The notes under the pieces: generated by a model
Seen by the model: only the letters and a program-made list of their open reading frames with translations
Told to the model about the DNA's origin: nothing
Databases searched by the model: none
NCBI GenBank assembly: GCA_900472295.1
Contig: UCIA01000002.1
Location: forward strand, 744,001 to 808,000
Reading direction: 5' to 3'
Origin: Hyphomicrobiales bacterium
GTDB lineage: Bacteria; Pseudomonadota; Alphaproteobacteria; Rhizobiales; Rhizobiaceae
DNA length: 64,000 nt
Made by a program: the position numbers and the translations under genes
Part shown: positions 43,536-50,943 of the stretch, piece by piece
How the letters are laid out: each line of letters starts with the position of its first letter
Position numbering within the stretch: the stretch's first letter is position 1

Positions 43536-43650
43536 AGCCGGATGATTGCAGGTCGAATCGACCTGAAATCTGAATCCGTCTCTAAAATCAAACAGATAGA
43601 GGATGATGTCGTCCGAAAACCGCTTCACACTTTTCGGCATCATGCTCTAG
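43532..43650. repeat. Palindromic rhizobial repeat inside the mtkA-mtkB operon
   Basis: Bounded by CTAGAG (43532-43537) and CTCTAG (43645-43650). Inside are the near-perfect palindrome CAGGTCGA-A-TCGACCTG (43549-43565) and CCGAAAA/TTTTCGG arms at 43613-43619 and 43631-43637. I recognise this pattern as a frequent Mesorhizobium/Rhizobium intergenic element. It uses the mtkA stop codon as part of its left end and stops just before the GGAGG ribosome-binding site of mtkB. Confidence 0.8.
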
Positions 43651-43663
43651 GGAGGTCGAGAAA

Positions 43664-44563
43664 ATGGCAATCCTGCTCAACCGCAGCACCCGCGTCATCG
43701 TCCAGGGGTTTACCGGCAAGATCGGCAGTTTTCATGCCGAAGACATGAAACGCTACGGCACCAAGCTGGTCGGCGGCGTCACCCCCGGCAAAGGCGGCCA
43801 GAAGCATCTCGGCCTGCCCGTCTTCAACACGGTCAAGGGCGCGGTGCGCGAGACCCGCGCCGAGGCCAGCATCGTCTTCGTGCCGCCGCCCTTTGCCGCC
43901 GATTCGATCATGGAAGCGGCGGACGCCGGCATCAAACTGTGCGTCTGCATCACCGACGGCATCCCGTCGCAGGACATGATGCAGGTCAAACGCTACATGC
44001 TGCGCTATCGCTACGAGGACCGCATGCGGCTGATCGGCCCGAACTGCGCCGGCGTCATCACGCCCGGACAGGCGCTGATGGGCATCATGCCCGGCAGCAT
44101 CTATCTCCCCGGCCGCGTCGGCATCGTCGGCCGCTCCGGAACGCTCGGCTACGAAGCGGCGTCACAGATGAAGTCGCTCGGCATCGGCGTGTCGACCAGC
44201 GTCGGCATCGGCGGCGACCCGATCAACGGCTCGTCCTTCAAGGACATGCTGAAGCTGTTCGAACAGGACGACGACACCGACGCCGTGGTGATGATCGGCG
44301 AGATCGGCGGACCGCAGGAAGCCGAAGCCGCGATCTGGGCGCGCGATAACATGCGCAAGCCCCTGATCGCCTACATCGCCGGCCTCTCCGCCCCAAAAGG
44401 CCGCCGCATGGGCCACGCCGGCGCCATCATCTCGGCCTTCGGCGAATCGGCGCAGGAAAAGGTCGAGATCCTGAAGGACGCCGGGGTGATCATCGTGCCG
44501 ACGCCGTCGTCGTTTGGCGAGGTGGTGGCTGAGACGCTCGCGGGGATGAAGAAGGCAGCGTGA
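43664..44563 (+). CDS. mtkB: Malate-CoA ligase (malate thiokinase) alpha subunit
   Basis: A 299-aa alpha subunit with CoA-binding Rossmann segment [16 protein letters not shown] and the phosphohistidine motif [10 protein letters not shown] (His251). GGAGG precedes the ATG. With MtkA it forms malyl-CoA from malate, CoA and ATP. The last 95 bp of the gene (from 44469) occur again, slightly diverged, at 46525-46620, which suggests that a DNA segment has been inserted at this gene end. Confidence 0.93.
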   Translation: MAILLNRSTRVIVQGFTGKIGSFHAEDMKRYGTKLVGGVTPGKGGQKHLGLPVFNTVKGAVRETRAEASIVFVPPPFAADSIMEAADAGIKLCVCITDGIPSQDMMQVKRYMLRYRYEDRMRLIGPNCAGVITPGQALMGIMPGSIYLPGRVGIVGRSGTLGYEAASQMKSLGIGVSTSVGIGGDPINGSSFKDMLKLFEQDDDTDAVVMIGEIGGPQEAEAAIWARDNMRKPLIAYIAGLSAPKGRRMGHAGAIISAFGESAQEKVEILKDAGVIIVPTPSSFGEVVAETLAGMKKAA

Positions 44564-44600
44564 ATCGGCCAAGAATCCGGCATATCCACTTCTATGGACT

Positions 44601-44631
44601 ATGGTGTCGCACCTGAAGAGTGCGACGCCAT
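44601..44631. terminator. 12-bp hairpin after mtkB
   Basis: ATGGTGTCGCAC (44601-44612), a 7-nt loop and GTGCGACGCCAT (44620-44631) form a stem with one G-T pair, 38 bp beyond the mtkB stop. There is no U run. It marks the left edge of the inserted segment and may insulate the cassette from the mtk operon. Confidence 0.55.
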
Positions 44632-44716
44632 GTCAAAGATTGTGTCGGTGCATCAGTTTGAGACTTGATTGAGGCTCACAAAACAGTCACGATCCCGCCC
44701 TGACTTGGGGGAGGCA

Positions 44717-45172
44717 ATGAAAACCATCGGGATTCGCGCAGCACCTAGTGCTGTAACCTTCGCAGTCTACGACTCAGATACACAATCAATCATCAATGTC
44801 GAACAGATTGTTGTCCCGATCGCCTTCGATACTCCCGATGCTTTGAAATATATACGCAGCAACCTCCTCGATGTTTTGCGGGAATATGACATTTCCCGAG
44901 CGGGTGTTCGCGCGACTGAGCCATCTGCCCAAAGCCCCTCGGTGGCTCGGATTGAGATTGAGGGTGTGATAAAAGAGGCGTTTGCGAGCAGTGACCTCGA
45001 AGCCTTTTACATTGGGCATATATCCTCCATCGCTTCCAAGCTGGGAATGGATAGGGCGGAACTCAAACCGATTATTGACGGGGCGGTAGATCCTGGCATC
45101 GAAAATTGGTCGCGTATGAGCAAGGAGGCTCGCGAGGCCATTCTATGCGCTCAGGGGGCAGTGAATGCTTAA
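44717..45172 (+). CDS. Uncharacterised small protein, RNase H/RuvC-fold-like
   Basis: A 151-aa protein beginning after GGGGGAGG. I do not recognise a named family with certainty. The pattern MKTIGIRAAPSAVTFAVYD (strand pair at the start), VVP, helix DTPDALKYIRSNLLDVLREYD, strand AGVRATEP, and helix RIEIEGVIKEAFA resembles small RNase H-fold proteins such as RuvC or DUF3010. The first catalytic Asp position is Arg7 (GIRAA), so a nuclease activity is doubtful. The gene is more A+T rich than its neighbours, and it overlaps the kinase gene by 8 bp (ATGCTTAA). A regulatory or nucleic-acid-binding partner of the kinase is my inference. Confidence 0.7.
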   Translation: MKTIGIRAAPSAVTFAVYDSDTQSIINVEQIVVPIAFDTPDALKYIRSNLLDVLREYDISRAGVRATEPSAQSPSVARIEIEGVIKEAFASSDLEAFYIGHISSIASKLGMDRAELKPIIDGAVDPGIENWSRMSKEAREAILCAQGAVNA

Positions 45173-46202
45173 GCCCTATCAGCGCGCTGAACTCAATTTT
45201 CGTCAGATCCGAGAAATCGGTGCAGACGGCAGAAACTCTACCACGCACGTAGTCCACGATGCGCAGCTTGGTGCCGAGATAGTTATGAAAACTATTTCGA
45301 AGGCCAGATTGGTCAATCCGGCCGAATTTTTTGACGAGGCCAAGCATCTATACAACACGGCCCACCAGAACGTTGTCCAGATACACTATGCCTGCGAGGA
45401 CGCCGACAATATCTACATTGCCATGCCCTTTTATCGACGAGGCTCGGTTAAAGGAATGATGACCGCCGGGCACCTGACCGTGCGCGAGGTCGTGAAGCTA
45501 GGTTGTCAACTGCTCTGCGGGGTCCACAACATTCATGCGAAGGGCCTCATCCACTTCGACATAAAACCCGACAACGTACTTCTGTCTAATCGGGGCGAGG
45601 CATTGCTGTCCGATTTTGGCCTCGCGAAACAGATGCAGCTTGGTTTGGCTGTGCCGAACGGGCTTTACGTCCGAATGGCGCCGCCGGAGGCCGTCGCCGG
45701 GCCGCCATACACACTATCCTTCGATATCTATCAGATCGGTTTGACCCTCTATCGTATGCTCAACGGAAACGAGGAATTCAACCGCCAATATTCTCGGTTT
45801 TTGATGCCTGGGGGGTTAGATCGGGCAGCGTTGGGAGGTGCGATTGCTACCGGCCAGTTCCCAGACAGAACACTGTTTGGTGAGCATGTTCCTTTGAACC
45901 TGCAGCGTGTGATAACTAAGTGTCTTGAACCTAATCCGAGGGACCGCTTTCACTCAGCGTTGGCGGTAGCAAACGCGCTTGCAGAAGTTGGGCACTGCCT
46001 CGACTGGAGGCCAGTGCAAGATCCTGTTAGAAAAGTTTGGGTTAAACTCGACGGAAACACTGAAAAGCGATTCGTCGTAAACGGAGACGGCTCGACGGAA
46101 TTTACCTCTACCGGCCCCGGCGGAGCACCGAGGCGCAAGCGTGACCTGTGTGTGCAGTCTATGACTCGGACTGCGGTTAGGAAAACGCTGAAAGAAAATT
46201 GA
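45165..46202 (+). CDS. Eukaryotic-type Ser/Thr protein kinase with a C-terminal extension
   Basis: A 345-aa cytoplasmic kinase with no TM segment. Residues 10-275 carry the catalytic set: Lys42 (IVMK), Glu58, the catalytic loop HFDIKPDN (Asp132, Lys134, Asn137), DFG at 150-152, and APPE at 172-175. The glycine loop is loose (IGADGRNS). Residues about 285-345 are a short domain rich in Lys/Arg and beta-like segments (WVKLDGNTEKRFVVNGDGS) ending in a basic tail. The start overlaps the small upstream gene, and the stop shares a base with the next ATG. The gene is more A+T rich than its surroundings and appears foreign. Target unknown. Confidence 0.85.
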   Translation: MLKPYQRAELNFRQIREIGADGRNSTTHVVHDAQLGAEIVMKTISKARLVNPAEFFDEAKHLYNTAHQNVVQIHYACEDADNIYIAMPFYRRGSVKGMMTAGHLTVREVVKLGCQLLCGVHNIHAKGLIHFDIKPDNVLLSNRGEALLSDFGLAKQMQLGLAVPNGLYVRMAPPEAVAGPPYTLSFDIYQIGLTLYRMLNGNEEFNRQYSRFLMPGGLDRAALGGAIATGQFPDRTLFGEHVPLNLQRVITKCLEPNPRDRFHSALAVANALAEVGHCLDWRPVQDPVRKVWVKLDGNTEKRFVVNGDGSTEFTSTGPGGAPRRKRDLCVQSMTRTAVRKTLKEN

Positions 46203-46384
46203 TGGCTAAGATCAAAAATGACCCCGCGCAATATCAGAAGCGCGCTGTGTCTGCGCCGATGGCGCAGGCGATGGTCATCAAAGTCAAAAAGAACAGCGCG
46301 TTCTTCACCGCTCCTATGCCGGACGGCCGTTATCTGGACTTCCGTACAGCCCCTGCGCTCAAGGCGAAGAAAAGCGCTAAATAG
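46202..46384 (+). CDS. Small basic protein of the kinase cassette
   Basis: A 60-aa Lys-rich protein (MAKIKNDPAQYQKRAV..., ending KAKKSAK) starting at an ATG that overlaps the kinase stop in TGATG. No family is recognised. A central patch VIKVKKNSAFFTAPMPDGRY looks like a beta-hairpin. The overlap implies that it is made together with the kinase; it could be its substrate, an inhibitor or a nucleic-acid-binding partner. It is short, so whether it is coding is supported mainly by the overlap. Confidence 0.6.
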   Translation: MAKIKNDPAQYQKRAVSAPMAQAMVIKVKKNSAFFTAPMPDGRYLDFRTAPALKAKKSAK

Positions 46385-46453
46385 CCAACATCAGCGTCCC
46401 ACCGAGAACCTAAGGGTCGCATAACTCACTGAAGTTACGGGCCATTGATGTTT

Positions 46454-46514
46454 TGGTGCGGTCGAGAAGCCTCGAACTTCCACGGGTTGCCCTACAGCGA
46501 CCTCAACGCTGCGC
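46454..46514 (-). pseudogene. tRNA-Leu(GAG) 3' fragment
   Basis: The reverse complement reads from the end of the D-arm region through anticodon stem-loop CAGCGTTGAGGTCGCTG (anticodon GAG), variable arm, T-arm (GGAAGTTCGAGGCTTCT) and acceptor end CTCGACCGCACCA. It matches the 3' 61 nt of a rhizobial tRNA-Leu(GAG) as I know it, with about two differences. The 5' acceptor and D-arm are missing, so it cannot be functional. Such 3' tRNA pieces are typical attachment-site remnants. Confidence 0.8.
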
Positions 46515-46524
46515 AACGAGCAGC

Positions 46525-46620
46525 TCCTGAAGGAAGCCGGGGATGATCATCGTGCCGACGCCGTCGTCGTTTGGTGAGGTGGTGGCAGACACGCTCGCGG
46601 GGATGAAGAAGGCCGCCTGA
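46525..46620 (+). pseudogene. Second, truncated copy of the mtkB 3' end
   Basis: 96 bp that match mtkB 44469-44563 with six substitutions and one extra base near the left end. The reading frame resumes as [25 protein letters not shown]. The differences are mostly synonymous or conservative (GAC/GAA, GAG/GAC), so it comes from a functional mtkB, not a decayed copy. It is flanked on the right by a terminator-like hairpin. Confidence 0.9.
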
Positions 46621-46631
46621 ACGGCGGCCTT
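46609..46631. terminator. Terminator-like hairpin overlapping the mtkB-copy stop
   Basis: AAGGCCGCC (46609-46617), loop TGAAC, GGCGGCCTT (46623-46631) form a perfect 9-bp stem that includes the stop codon of the second mtkB end. It lies between this end and the convergent TauD gene. Its link with copy B suggests that copy B is the original chromosomal mtkB end. Confidence 0.65.
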
Positions 46632-46677
46632 CGTTCGACCGCGGCTCCCGCGGCCCAATCCTCAGGCAGCCCAGACC

Positions 46678-47604
46678 TCAAGCCGCCTTGTCGGTCGCCG
46701 GCTTCGCCACCTTGGTGCGGGTGGCGCTGCGGCGGCCGTCGACGCTGACCGGAACGTCGCCATCGACCGTGGCGCGGCGCACCACCCGGTGCTGATCGCC
46801 ATAATCGTTGACGGCGTAGTGCTGCGTCGCCCGGTTGTCCCAGATCACCACATCGCCGGCTTTCCAGCGCCAGCGCACGGTGTTCTCCGGCGCCGTGACA
46901 TAGGACTGGAACACCTCGTAGAGCCGCGCTGAATCGCTCTTGGACAGACCGACCAGGCGTTGCACGAAATTGCCGAGCAGCAGCGAGCGCTCGCCTGTTT
47001 CGGGATGGACGCGGACGACGGGATGCTCGGTCTCGTAGATCGTCGAGGTGAAGACCTCCTCGAAATGCTTCTTTTCCGCAGCGCTCGCACGCGGCCGCAC
47101 CGCGGCGTAATCGTAGACATTGCTGTGAACCGCCCACAGATTGTCGGCGAGCAGCTTCAATGGCTCTGGCAGGTCCTGGTAGGCCGCAACCGTGTTCGAC
47201 CAGATGGTGTCGCCGCCCGCCGGCGGTATGACGACGCCGCGAAGAACGGAGAATTTCGGATAGGCGTCGACGAAGGTGACGTCGGTGTGCCATTGGTCGG
47301 CACGACCGCCGCCACGGCTTGAATCGAGCTCGAGAATGGACGCCGTTCCCTTGACGGGACCCTGGGTCGGATGCGGCACGAGGTCGCCGAGACGCTGGGC
47401 GAAGCGCTCCTGCTCGACATCGTCAAGATGCGCCTGGTCGCGGAAGAACACCACCTTGTGGCGCAGCAAGATCTGGTTGATCGCCGCTACGGTCTGCTGC
47501 GGCAGGTCGCCGGAAAGCCGGATGTTCCTGATCTCGGCGCCGACACGCCCCGTAAGCGGGACAATATCGGTTTCCGGGATGATCTGCTCTACGAGTTTGG
47601 GCAT
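46678..47604 (-). CDS. TauD/TfdA family Fe(II)/2-oxoglutarate dioxygenase
   Basis: A 308-aa dioxygenase with HXD (WHTDVTF) and distal His/Arg in DQHRVVRRATVDGD. The ATG at 47604 follows AGAGGAGC; longer frames upstream are not supported. The family includes taurine dioxygenase and alkylsulfatases; substrate not assigned. The last 25 residues (RRSATRTKVAKPATDKAA) are a basic tail. No ABC transporter for sulfonates is adjacent. Confidence 0.85.
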   Translation of the reverse strand: MPKLVEQIIPETDIVPLTGRVGAEIRNIRLSGDLPQQTVAAINQILLRHKVVFFRDQAHLDDVEQERFAQRLGDLVPHPTQGPVKGTASILELDSSRGGGRADQWHTDVTFVDAYPKFSVLRGVVIPPAGGDTIWSNTVAAYQDLPEPLKLLADNLWAVHSNVYDYAAVRPRASAAEKKHFEEVFTSTIYETEHPVVRVHPETGERSLLLGNFVQRLVGLSKSDSARLYEVFQSYVTAPENTVRWRWKAGDVVIWDNRATQHYAVNDYGDQHRVVRRATVDGDVPVSVDGRRSATRTKVAKPATDKAA

Positions 47605-47950
47605 GGGAGCTCCTCTGGAACCGCGGGCTGCTGGCAATGCTCCGCCGTTACCGGCCGCACAGCGATCGGCGGAACTGACTCGCTTGGTAACGAAAGCGCT
47701 GATCGCAATTTTTGCCGAGGAGGCGAAGGCCGCCAAGGCTTAGCGAGCAGTACCGAGACCGCATTCAAACCGCAATTCTACAAATTCCATAGAAAAAGTG
47801 TTTCAAAGTTCGGCGGCTCGAGGAAAAATGACTTCTGCCCGAGCTCGCTCCCGAGGCTGCGGGCGCTGTCGCATCCCCTTCGAGATTGGAGATAGCGGGT
47901 GAAGTGTATGACTGATACTGATCGCTTCCACGCAAAGGCAGGCCCCTGAG
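47605..47950. other. Divergent promoter region between TauD and the HWE kinase
   Basis: 346 bp. I see no gene, repeat or RNA. It must contain the promoters of both divergent genes; no convincing sigma-factor boxes could be picked out by eye. Confidence 0.4.
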
Positions 47951-49030
47951 ATGACAGACTCCGAAAAGGCTGACGCTGTCGAGCAATTGCTCGATACGCC
48001 TGACCTTGCCACCGCATTGGAAAGCGAGCAGTTCAAGAAGTTCCTTGACCAGATGCCGATCGCGATTGCGGTCTCGGAATTGATCGCAAAGGAGCGTGTC
48101 GTCTACGCCAATCCCGAATTCGAGAAGCTCTCGGACCTCAAGGCAGCGAAGCTTGCGCGGGAAAACTGGGCGGCCCTTTCCGGCAGGGGCCTTCATCAGC
48201 AGAAAGATCGGCCGCTTGCCGAGGCTGTTGTCGAGGACACCGACTTCGTCGGCACGTTCCGTCTTGAGCGCGGCGAGGACAAGCCGGCAATCGTCGACGT
48301 TTATTCCAACGTCATCGAGGACGATAACGGCAAGCTCTGCTTCCGGCTGGTGGCGCTTGTCGACGTCACCGCACACGGCGAGACCGAGGACGCGCGGCCC
48401 GTGGAGGAACAAATCCGGGAGAAGGACACCCTGTTGCGCGAACTGCAGCACCGGGTGAAAAACAATCTGCAGATGATCACCGCTTTGATCCGCCTGGAAA
48501 CCCGCAATGCCACCGAACCGGACCAGAAGCGCTTCGAAAGGCTCGCCGGCCGGGTTGACGCATTGGCAATCCTCTACCAGACATTGTCGGCTGACGAGCA
48601 GAGAGAGCAGGTAGATCTGGGCGTATATCTCAGCCAGATCGCGTCCGCCGTGATGGCGTCGCATGCGGTCGAAGGTATCCGCCTCGACATGAAAGTGGAT
48701 ACCTATCCGGTATCCATCAACGTCGCCATGCCGACGGGGTTGGTCGTCAATGAGCTGCTGACCAATTCCCTCAAGCATGCCTTCATCGGGCGCGAGGGCG
48801 GCACGATTACGCTGCATAGCGTCGTCAGCGGAGACGGCTGCCGGGTGACTGTCGCTGATGACGGGATCGGTCTGCCGAAGGGCGAGACCTGGCCCAAGCC
48901 CGGCAAGCTCGGCGCGCTGATCGCGCGGTCGCTGACTGAAAATGCCAAGGCGCAATTTGACGTCCAGTCGAATGCCAGCGAGGGGACCAAGGTCACCATC
49001 GTCTTCAAGCGATCAGCGGCAACGGACTGA
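47951..49030 (+). CDS. PAS-containing HWE/HisKA_2 sensor histidine kinase
   Basis: A 359-aa soluble kinase. An N-terminal PAS domain (about residues 28-140, DQMPIAIAVSELIAKERVVYANPEFEKLS in shortened form VVYANPEFEKLS) is followed by the HisKA_2 phosphorylation box LLRELQHRVKNNLQMI (His167) and a HATPase domain with NELLTNSLKHAF and VADDGIGLP. Such kinases act in light, general-stress or chemotaxis-like pathways in alphaproteobacteria. No response regulator is adjacent. Confidence 0.9.
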   Translation: MTDSEKADAVEQLLDTPDLATALESEQFKKFLDQMPIAIAVSELIAKERVVYANPEFEKLSDLKAAKLARENWAALSGRGLHQQKDRPLAEAVVEDTDFVGTFRLERGEDKPAIVDVYSNVIEDDNGKLCFRLVALVDVTAHGETEDARPVEEQIREKDTLLRELQHRVKNNLQMITALIRLETRNATEPDQKRFERLAGRVDALAILYQTLSADEQREQVDLGVYLSQIASAVMASHAVEGIRLDMKVDTYPVSINVAMPTGLVVNELLTNSLKHAFIGREGGTITLHSVVSGDGCRVTVADDGIGLPKGETWPKPGKLGALIARSLTENAKAQFDVQSNASEGTKVTIVFKRSAATD

Positions 49031-49932
49031 CTGGCGCAACCCATTCCGCGCAGACCGAGGCTTTAGCTAGCGCCATCGGGCGGCGTCCTCACGGGGTGCG
49101 CAAGAGCGCCCGACGGCTGCTGCAAGCAGCAGGACGTCGAAACCTGATCTCATTTGGATTTAGGCAATCCCGATCGCCATGGATCGGGTTGTTGGTGCGG
49201 TCGAGAATAGTGCCAACCCCTTATGACACAAGCAATTAGCCGCCCGCACCTGGCGAAAAGCCCATCATGATCATTACGGAATTCCTTTTGGTGCCCGCAC
49301 CCTGATCGGTGAAATCCGGCTTAAGTCGAGGATTCTTTTCCATGTCCGATCAGGTCCCAAGCGCCCGGCACAGCGTAGTCGGTCACCCGGAGCTTTTTCT
49401 CCGCACTGCCCATGCCGGCACCTCTCAGGCGCTCGTCACCCAGAAGGCGGGCGCCACGTCAACACCCTCTGCGGGTTGAAGGACGGCAAGGTCTCGGCGA
49501 GCGTCCCCAAAAGAATTACCAGCAAACGGTTGACCGGTCGCGCTGTTCAATCTCTCAGACAGTAGCGGTAGGCATATGGAGGCCCGCCTCGGAATTCCAC
49601 AAGCATTGAACTGATTGGGTTTCTTGTGTAACGCGACCCCATTTCTGCCCCCTATACCATATCCTGGTGGAACGTGATTTCGCTTTTTGTTCTCCTGACA
49701 AATGGGCGATACGCCAGTGGCAATCGGGCGTCGCCCTAAGACCCTTCTCTCGGGTTAGGGATTCGCCGGCGGTCTCTCATCAGGTTGTTCATTGCCATCT
49801 GGAGTTCTGCGGGACGCTTTACATGGCGTTCGATGGCCCAGGCGCGAATGCGGCACGGATTGAGCTGGCTAATTTTGAAAAGGGTACTGCATACTCAACA
49901 CCTTTCACTTCGGATGATTTCTTCGGCGCCCC
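49031..49932. other. Gene-poor scar region left of the tRNA-Val remnant
   Basis: About 900 bp without a convincing gene. It contains the 16-bp tRNA-Leu tip at 49192-49207 and a CCCGATC/GATCGGG hairpin at 49169-49188. Short open frames such as 49667-49945 do not resemble any protein that I know. Confidence 0.5.
49192..49207 (-). repeat. tRNA-Leu 3' end (16-bp) direct repeat
   Basis: TTGGTGCGGTCGAGAA is identical to 46453-46468, where it is the 3' tip of the tRNA-Leu(GAG) fragment. Both copies have the same orientation and enclose the truncated mtkB copy, TauD and the HWE kinase. This pattern fits attachment-site direct repeats. Confidence 0.7.
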
Positions 49933-50000
49933 TAGCTTAATGTGAGAGCACACCCTTCACACGGGTGGGGTCGCAGGTTCAATCCCTGCATCGCCCACCA
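49933..50000 (+). pseudogene. Defective tRNA-Val(CAC)
   Basis: From the TA of position 8-9 onward this is a tRNA: D-stem GCTT/GAGC, anticodon stem-loop CACCC-TTCACAC-GGGTG (anticodon CAC, Val), T-arm GCAGG-TTCAATC-CCTGC, acceptor strand ATCGCCC, then ACCA. The bases upstream (49926-49932, GCGCCCC) do not pair with the 3' acceptor strand, so the acceptor stem is destroyed. It looks like a 3' part left by recombination at a tRNA gene. Confidence 0.75.
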
Positions 50001-50122
50001 AACCTCTCAATAAAATCAAAGCGTTACGGCAAACAAACGCAATACAACGGCTCGCTCTCTGGTTCGGATCGTCACGGGGTCGTCACCGCGTGAATGCCGC
50101 AGGCCGGTCGGCGAACTGTACC

Positions 50123-50150
50123 GTCGGTTCGAATCCCGCTCTCTCCGCCA
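50123..50150 (+). pseudogene. tRNA-Ser-like 3' fragment
   Basis: GTCGGTTCGAATCCCGC followed by TCTCTCCGCCA resembles the T-arm and acceptor end of a tRNA-Ser (GGTTCGAATCCC ... CTCTCCGCCA). No 5' part or anticodon arm is visible upstream. It is a candidate integration remnant. Confidence 0.45.
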
Positions 50151-50229
50151 TATCATCAAAAAAATCAACAACTTATAGTGAATTTCAGAGCTTACCCGCC
50201 AAAGAGCCCATCATACAGATGCTATTGAT

Positions 50230-50454
50230 TTAGGCAGCATGCGACGGCATGAGACATCCGGCCGGGCCCATTCCCATCATAAGACGATATCTTGGACCCA
50301 TCAAGGTCACAATCTGGCATAGGCGATGAGCGACTACTAGGCTGGGGTGAATCTGGCCTTTCTGTGTAGCGCTGTTCTGTAAATCCTTTGCGGCCACCTT
50401 GATCGACACCGCGCGCGCGTCTTCGATGAATTGCTTAATCGCCTCTTCGCTCAT
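50230..50454 (-). CDS. Hypothetical 74-aa protein
   Basis: A short open frame whose first 25 residues (SEEAIKQFIEDARAVSIK) look like the N-terminus of phage/plasmid CHC2 primase-like proteins; the rest does not. It may be a remnant of a mobile element. Coding status is uncertain. Confidence 0.3.
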   Translation of the reverse strand: MSEEAIKQFIEDARAVSIKVAAKDLQNSATQKGQIHPSLVVAHRLCQIVTLMGPRYRLMMGMGPAGCLMPSHAA

Positions 50455-50587
50455 GCGGGTACCATGCCTTGGGACATGTTATGCTGCCGCACTTTCCGAT
50501 GGGGGACACGATGCTAATGCCCGTCTGATGGTTGTTGATTGGGGTCGCAATTGGAGTTGCTGTGACTCGGCGAGGAGGCCGGCATGG

Positions 50588-50790
50588 ATGGGCAAGCCCT
50601 ATTCGATGGATCTTCGCGAACGGGTTGTTGCCTCGGTTGAAAGTGACGGGCTGTCGCGGCGGTTCGCTTTGAGGTTGGGATCAGCACCGTCATCCGATGG
50701 GTAAGCCGCTTGCGCGAGACGAGCAGTCTTGCGCCCGGCAAGATGGGTGGGCACAGGCCCAAGAAGGTTGCCGGTGACCATAGAGACATG
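50588..50790 (+). pseudogene. IS630-family transposase remnant (N-terminal piece)
   Basis: MGKPYSMDLRERVVASVE is the typical IS630 transposase start. A frameshift near 50665 moves the frame to GISTVIRWVSRLRET and LAPGKMGGHRPKKVAGDH, after which the similarity stops. The HTH region is thus present in two frames and the DDE catalytic part is missing. Confidence 0.8.
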
Positions 50791-50943
50791 GACGTCTACG
50801 CGCCTCGCGCTACGGTAAATGGCGCGGGGCGCGCGCATCACCGTGACGCATTAATAGGGCAATCCTTAAGCATCGACCTTCTTACCCGAGAGCCACACAG
50901 GCCGTTATGGCTGCGGAATGTCAGAGTCGCATCCGTCCTTTGA

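Noticed and set aside
42351-44563. mtkA-mtkB as succinyl-CoA synthetase sucCD
   Set aside because: The neighbours sgaA and mclA and the MtkA-like sequence point to malate thiokinase.
49667-49945. 92-aa open frame in the scar region
   Set aside because: It has no ribosome-binding site, no family resemblance, and it runs into the tRNA-Val remnant.
49926-50000. A functional tRNA-Val(CAC) gene
   Set aside because: Only three of seven acceptor pairs form; the acceptor 5' strand is missing, so it is listed as a remnant.
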